DNA of 64,000 bases from Alisma plantago-aquatica (Eukaryota > Streptophyta > Magnoliopsida > Alismatales > Alismataceae). The notes beneath the pieces were generated by a model. It was not told the origin of the DNA. It ran no database searches and saw only the letters and a list, made by a program, of their open reading frames with translations. The DNA is taken from contig OY856409.1 of assembly GCA_963693085.1 (NCBI GenBank), positions 1,338,172,915-1,338,236,914 of the forward strand, written 5' to 3'. The translations under genes were made by a program, and so were the position numbers. The stretch's first letter is position 1. Each line of letters starts with the position of its first letter. This document shows, one piece after another, positions 61,675 to 64,000 of this stretch.

Positions 61675-64000
61675 TTAAGAGAAAAGAGTAGGGTATTTCC
61701 TCCTCATTTCTTCCTCTAGTTCCCATGTAGATTCTTCAATGCCACGATGATTCCAGAGGACTTTTACAAGACTAATGTCTTTCTTCTTTAGCTTCTTGAT
61801 TCTTCTATCAAGAATCAACATAGGTCCTTCGACATAGGATATATCATCATTCAATTCTATTTCCATAGGCTGCAGGACTGATTCTGTGTCAGGATGACAT
61901 TTCCTTAGCATGGAAATGTGGAACACTGGGTGTAACTTTTGCAGCTCAGGTGGTAACTCCAGCTTATAAGCTACCTTTCCAACCCGTTCAATGATTGGAT
62001 AAGGCCCCATAAATCTAGGAGCTAACTTTCCTTTCCTTCCAAACCTAAGAACTCCCTTCCAAGGTGAGACCTTGAGGTACACTCTGTCTCCAACCTGGCA
62101 TTCTAAAGGTCTATGACGCTTATCAGCATAAGATTTCTGTCTATCATGTGTGGTCTTTAACTGTTGTTGTATTATTTTAATCTTCTCAGTGGTCTGCTGC
62201 ACAAGATCAAGACCCAAAAGTTGATATTCACCAGTTTCATACCAACATAGGGGAGATCTACAACGTCTACCATAAAAAGCTTCATAAGGTGCCATGTCAA
62301 TGCTGTGTTGATAGATGTTATTGTAGGCAAACTCTATCAAGCATAGATGTAGATCCCAACTTCCTGTAAACTGAAGGACACATGCCCTAAGCAAGTCCTC
62401 CAAGGTATGTATAGTCCTTTCTAATTGTCCATCAGTCTGAGGATGAAAGGTTGTACTAAACCTTAACTGTGTGCCTAAAGCTTTATGAAGTCGCTCCCAA
62501 AAATGACTCATAAACTGGGGACCTCTATTAGAAACAATTGTAACTGGGACTCCATGCAGCCACACTATGTCATCCACATATAACTGGGCCAGCTTCTCAG
62601 CAGAATAGGTTGTTTTGACAGATAAGAAATGTGTTGTCTTTGTCAACCTATCAACTATTACCCAGATGGAATCATGACCTTTGGCTGTTCTAGGAAAACC
62701 AACCACAAAATTCATGGTTACATGATCCCACTTCCATTGTGGTATGGGTAAAGGTTGTAGTGTTCCTGCAGGCTTCTGGTGTTCAGCTTTAACTTGCTGA
62801 CACACCGGACACCGCATAACGAACTCGGCAACATCCTTCTTCAAACCAAGCCACCAATACATATCTTTCAAGTTATGATACATCTTAGTGCTTCCTGGAT
62901 GCATAGCATACATTAAAGAATGAGCTTCTTCCAGGACTAACTTCCTTAAGTTATCAACATCAGGTACTATCATTCTACCATGATAGCAGGCTACCTGATC
63001 ATCTGAATCATGGAAACCATTTCATTTCTCACTACCATACTCTGATCTAATCTGCTGAACTACAACATCAGCTTGTTGTGCCTCCTTAATCTACTGTCTC
63101 AGAGTAGGTTTTATGTGCATCTTAGCTAGCAATCCAGATAACAATGATACTTTTAACTATACATTGTCTTGCCTTAAAGAGATAAGCATATCCCTCCTAG
63201 AGCACACCAAAGAATTTAATTGTGCTCTATCTAAGGTTGGTGTTGCTGATTTCCTACTTAAAGCATCAACAACCACATTGGCCTTCCCTAGATGATAATC
63301 AATTGTACAATCATAGTCCTTGATTAACTCCATCCAGCGGCGTTGCCTCATGTTAAGCTCATGCTGAGAGAAGATATACTTTAGGTTTTTGTGGTCTGTG
63401 AAAATTTGGAATGTCTCTCCATAAAGATAATGTCTCCAGATCTTCAAGGCATGGACAACGGCAGCTAGTTCTAGATCGTGTGTCGGATAATTTTCCTCGT
63501 GTTTCTTAAGCTATCGAGAAGCAAAAGAAATCACTTGTTTATCCAGCATTAACACACATCCTAGTCCATTCTTAGAGGCATCACAGAAAACTATATACCC
63601 TTTCCCTTGCTCAGGTAATACTAGCACTGGTGCACTTGTCAACCTTTCCTTCAACAACTGGAATGATTGTTAACACTTGTCATTCCAGGCAAAAGGAACA
63701 TCCTTTCTGGTCAACTTAGTTAAGGGTAGGGCTATAGAACTGAAGTTCTTAATGAACCTCCTATAATAGACTACCAACCCTAAGAAACTGCAAATCTCCG
63801 TCGGTGTCTTCGGTTGTTCCCATTGCAGGACATATTCTACCTTTTTAGGGTCAATACGAATACCTGAAGTAGATATTACGTGTCCAAGAAAAGAAACTTC
63901 TGGTAACCAAAACTCACACTTGCTAAACTTAGCATATAACTTATGCTCTCTTAGCAAAGTTAGAGCCTGACGAAGATGCTGCTCATGTTGTTGGGCATCT
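61675..64000 (-). pseudogene. E2 pol, 3' part: RT end, RNase H, integrase, chromodomain
   Basis: One frame runs from the window edge to the stop at 61675-61677 with five internal nonsense codons: TAA 63670-63672, TAG 63511-63513, TAG 63157-63159, TAG 63091-63093, TGA 63022-63024. No frameshift was seen. The RT tail has [20 protein letters not shown]. RNase H keeps CDAS, HDLEL, TDHKNL and VVDALSRK, so its acidic residues are present. The integrase has HHCC residues ending RCPVCQQVK. Its core reads MNFVVGFP, IVSNRGPQF and TDGQLERT, so the two catalytic Asp are Asn and only Glu is kept. The C-terminus has LHPVFHISMLRK and a chromodomain (ILDRRIKKLKKK, VKVLW, STWELEEEM, KYPTLFS), typical of the Tekay/Del chromovirus group. 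The 432-codon segment 62973-61675 is the longest open stretch of the window. It is the best-preserved copy here, but dead. Confidence 0.92.

Overview
The window is plant nuclear DNA made almost entirely of transposable elements. It is AT-rich, and I found no host protein gene, rRNA, tRNA gene, CRISPR array or bacterial-type operon. Plant origin is inferred from plant-type Ty3/gypsy LTR elements primed by initiator-Met tRNA, an L1-type LINE remnant, very long LTRs and frequent telo-box (AAACCCTAA) motifs. No species can be named from the sequence.

Layout. Bases 1-2240 hold nothing I recognise. Bases 2240-4250 are a decayed minus-strand LINE 3' half with a SINE-like insertion. Bases 4560-5725 look like an LTR remnant with a TATA box. 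From 5731 to the end there is one nested stack of LTR retrotransposons. E0 (plus strand, chromovirus-like) has its 5' LTR at 5731-20526, split by non-coding element A1 (5998-16612, minus strand), and a broken gag-pol at about 20700-23588. E1 (plus strand, related to E0) interrupts E0 pol: 5' LTR 23589-28425, decayed interior, partial 3' LTR 55261-56016. Inside E1 sits a second A element, A2 (30770-55150, minus strand, flanked by ACCAT). Inside A2 sits B (36895-51138, plus strand, flanked by GTGTA), a tandem array of three LTRs and two short non-coding interiors. E2 (minus strand) enters the 3' LTR of E1 at 56017 and runs off the window; its 5.6 kb LTR and the 3' part of its pol (RNase H, integrase, chromodomain) are visible.

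Nothing here looks able to move on its own. A1, A2 and B have no recognisable gag or pol and resemble LARD-type non-autonomous elements. E0 and E2 pol carry multiple nonsense codons, and both catalytic aspartates of the E2 integrase read as asparagine.

The least expected signals are: (1) a U5 block, TCACCC followed by TTTTTAGG, at about 450-490 bp from the LTR 3' end in E0, E1, E2 and A; (2) different short-repeat arrays at similar depth in the E0, E1 and E2 LTRs, the E2 array being 24-bp palindromes; (3) a piece of E1-like LTR inside the interior of the A elements; (4) a chimeric middle LTR in B that records the crossover which made the array.
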